Made by a program: the position numbers and the translations under genes
From: Clostridium pasteurianum BC1
GTDB taxonomy: Bacteria; Bacillota; Clostridia; Clostridiales; Clostridiaceae
NCBI RefSeq assembly: GCF_000389635.1
Contig: NC_021182.1
Coordinates: forward strand, 4,071,925 to 4,135,924
DNA length: 64,000 bases
Reading direction: 5' to 3'
Notes under the pieces: generated by a model
Database searches by the model: none
The model's input: the letters and a program-made list of their open reading frames with translations, nothing else
What the model was told of the DNA's origin: nothing
Shown here: positions 62,611 through 64,000 of the stretch, in pieces
Position numbering within the stretch: the first letter of the stretch is position 1
How the letters are laid out: the number at the start of each line of letters is the position of its first letter

Positions 62611-63774
62611 CTATACCAATCTTTCCAATTGAACATTTATATCATCAAGTTCTTCGTGCAACTTGAAATCTGATACAACTTTTACAATAAAATCCACTGT
62701 TTTTCTAGTTGCCTCTGGATCTCTATATTTTCTTTGTGATTCCATTATTTCTTTTAACATCTTTCCATTTTCAGATAATAATCTTTGTACTGAATCATTT
62801 AAATTTCTGTAATCCTTGCAAACTATTCCAAGCCTTTTTTCCTCTATATAATATGAATTTTCCTCTTCCTGCCCTAAAAGCTCACCTGTAATTATTATAG
62901 GTAAATTTGAAGCCACAGCCTCCATTAAAACATTAGGACTTCCACGAGTAATCAGTATGTCCACTTCTTCCATAAGCTTATTAACATTATTTACATATCC
63001 ATAAACGTCTAATCTATTACCATATTTTTCACTATATTTATTTTCAAGTTTATTTTTTAAAACAGAATTTTTTCCAGCAACAATTTTAACATTACAATTG
63101 AAGTTTTCCAATAAAATCTCAGCAATGCTCCCCAAATTACCTACCCCTTCACCGCCACTCATAAGCAGAAAATTCAAGGCATTTTTAGGATCATCATTTA
63201 TAATAGGATTTTTTCTCACATTATCATTATAAAATCTTGATCTTACAGGAAACTTATCAATTGTTACTCTTGAAGCATAAGCTCCAAATTTAATACATCT
63301 TTCCTTAGCCTCTTTTGTTGGGGAAATTATATAGTCTGCTCTTCTATCTACCCATAAAGGTGTTATACTTATTAAATCAGCTATAAGCGTAATAAAGGGT
63401 ATATTATATTCATTTTTATATAGTATATTTAATACAGGAGCATTAAAATTAGGATGTATGGATAATATCAGATCTGGCTTTTCCTCGTCTAAAATTTTTA
63501 GAAATCTCTTTTCCATAGTTCTTTCAGTTAACTTAGTTAAAAGCTCTGGTTTCTTCAATGAAATATTCCATACAGCTTTCCATAAAACTCTTGCTCTTCT
63601 GGTAAAAAAACCATAGGATTTGCTAACTGTATTTAGCAATATACCATTTGTATCAAACCCCTCAATAACCTTTGCATTTACATTTGGAATTTCTTTAAAC
63701 TGTTCCATTAATGCCTCTGCAATACTTTTATGACCACAACCAGTATTATTTGAAGATATAATTAATATATTCAC
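62611..63774 (-). CDS. MGDG synthase/UgtP-type diacylglycerol glycosyltransferase (GT28)
   Basis: 387 residues of the MurG-like GT-B fold. The N-terminal MGDG-synthase domain shows SSNNTGCGHKSIAEALMEQF and LSIHPNFNAPVLNIL. The nucleotide-sugar part has LLMSGGEGVGNLGSIAEILL, ITRGSPNVLMEAVASNLPII and GQEEENSYYIEE. It transfers glucose or galactose to diacylglycerol to make glycolipid at the inner face of the membrane. GGAGGAG lies before the ATG. Repeat copy A9 lies about 100 bases upstream on the same strand. Confidence 0.88.
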   Translation of the reverse strand: MNILIISSNNTGCGHKSIAEALMEQFKEIPNVNAKVIEGFDTNGILLNTVSKSYGFFTRRARVLWKAVWNISLKKPELLTKLTERTMEKRFLKILDEEKPDLILSIHPNFNAPVLNILYKNEYNIPFITLIADLISITPLWVDRRADYIISPTKEAKERCIKFGAYASRVTIDKFPVRSRFYNDNVRKNPIINDDPKNALNFLLMSGGEGVGNLGSIAEILLENFNCNVKIVAGKNSVLKNKLENKYSEKYGNRLDVYGYVNNVNKLMEEVDILITRGSPNVLMEAVASNLPIIITGELLGQEEENSYYIEEKRLGIVCKDYRNLNDSVQRLLSENGKMLKEIMESQRKYRDPEATRKTVDFIVKVVSDFKLHEELDDINVQLERLV

Positions 63775-63870
63775 GATTTCTCCTCCTTATTTTGTGTAGA
63801 GATAACTAAAATCTTCAAAATATATAAATCTAAACCATATTATTAAATTTTCAATAACTGTATAATAGCG

Positions 63871-63990
63871 TATTTATCCCACGAATAACCGCTGTAACAC
63901 TCCATCTTTGAAAGCTGGAGATAACAGCGGCATGTCTCTGAATAATTAATTTAAACTCAGTAAAAATAAGGAACTCTCATTAAGTAAGCT
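63871..63990 (-). repeat. Family A structured repeat, copy A9
   Basis: On the minus strand: CTTACTTAATGAGAG, ATTATTCAGAGACATG, then CCGCTGTTATCTCCA paired with TGGAGTGTTACAGCGG and TTCGTGGGATAAAT. The helix is CCGCTGT/ACAGCGG rather than TCGCTGT/ACAGCGA, another paired change. It lies upstream of the glycosyltransferase gene in the same direction. Confidence 0.75.
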
Positions 63991-64000
63991 TCTCTTATAA

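Overview
The window is very AT-rich, with short intergenic gaps, strong GGAGG-type ribosome binding sites, frequent TTG/GTG starts and spore genes (GerQ/CwlJ-type, SleB-type). This points to an anaerobic spore-forming Clostridium of the sensu stricto group. The species cannot be named from the sequence alone. No rRNA, tRNA or CRISPR array was seen.

Layout. (1) 0-9 kb: a PucR-type regulator with a structured repeat in its leader converges on a minus-strand catabolic cluster: 4-hydroxybutyrate-dehydrogenase-like iron ADH, split transketolase, zinc polyol-type dehydrogenase, Rpe-like epimerase and aldehyde dehydrogenase. It has no visible kinase or transporter. (2) 9.3-13.2 kb: a scar of three gene remnants (thioesterase, radical SAM, SDR), then a monooxygenase-like gene divergent from an HxlR-type regulator across a perfect palindrome, then an MFS exporter. 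(3) 13.3-18 kb: YyaL, a coiled-coil protein, an AGE-epimerase remnant, a CmpB-like membrane protein and SurE. (4) 18.4-21.8 kb: a ubiG-mccB-mccA sulfur operon under a cysteine T-box (specifier UGC). (5) 21.8-31.9 kb: a complete histidine operon (hisZGDBHACFIE, with a GNAT gene and a possible 35-residue membrane protein inside it) and a PHP histidinol phosphatase. (6) 32-42 kb: a MASE3/PAS histidine kinase, a permease with a three-gene 2-hydroxyacyl-CoA-dehydratase-type activase system, a DsrE-like protein and a SufS-like enzyme. (7) 42-52 kb: gerQ-cwlJ-gerQ, HtpG, DUF3892, fructokinase, then a c-di-AMP riboswitch upstream of a LysM/SleB hydrolase, an L,D-transpeptidase and envelope-related genes. 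(8) 52-64 kb: acetyltransferase, WG-repeat protein with a mini-kinase, aspartokinase, SpeD, a second kinase, cyclopropane synthase and a diacylglycerol glucosyltransferase.

Two dispersed repeat families run through the window. Family A (nine full or partial copies, up to about 230 bp) folds into a two-helix structure whose helices covary between copies while the internal-loop bases stay fixed. Three copies sit in the 5' region of a gene on the gene's own strand, and one carries three tandem 51-bp modules. Family B (about eleven copies, 35-165 bp, ends AGGCATC/GATGCCT, next to TA) looks like a MITE. One full copy, and a short copy in another arm, lie inside the conserved core of the c-di-AMP riboswitch. 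This is the most striking observation in the window.

Functional links: the his operon runs without a visible terminator into the cysteine T-box leader. HisG is the short form and is paired with HisZ. HisB lacks a phosphatase domain, which HisK supplies. All assignments come from reading protein motifs and sequence patterns; no database search was run.
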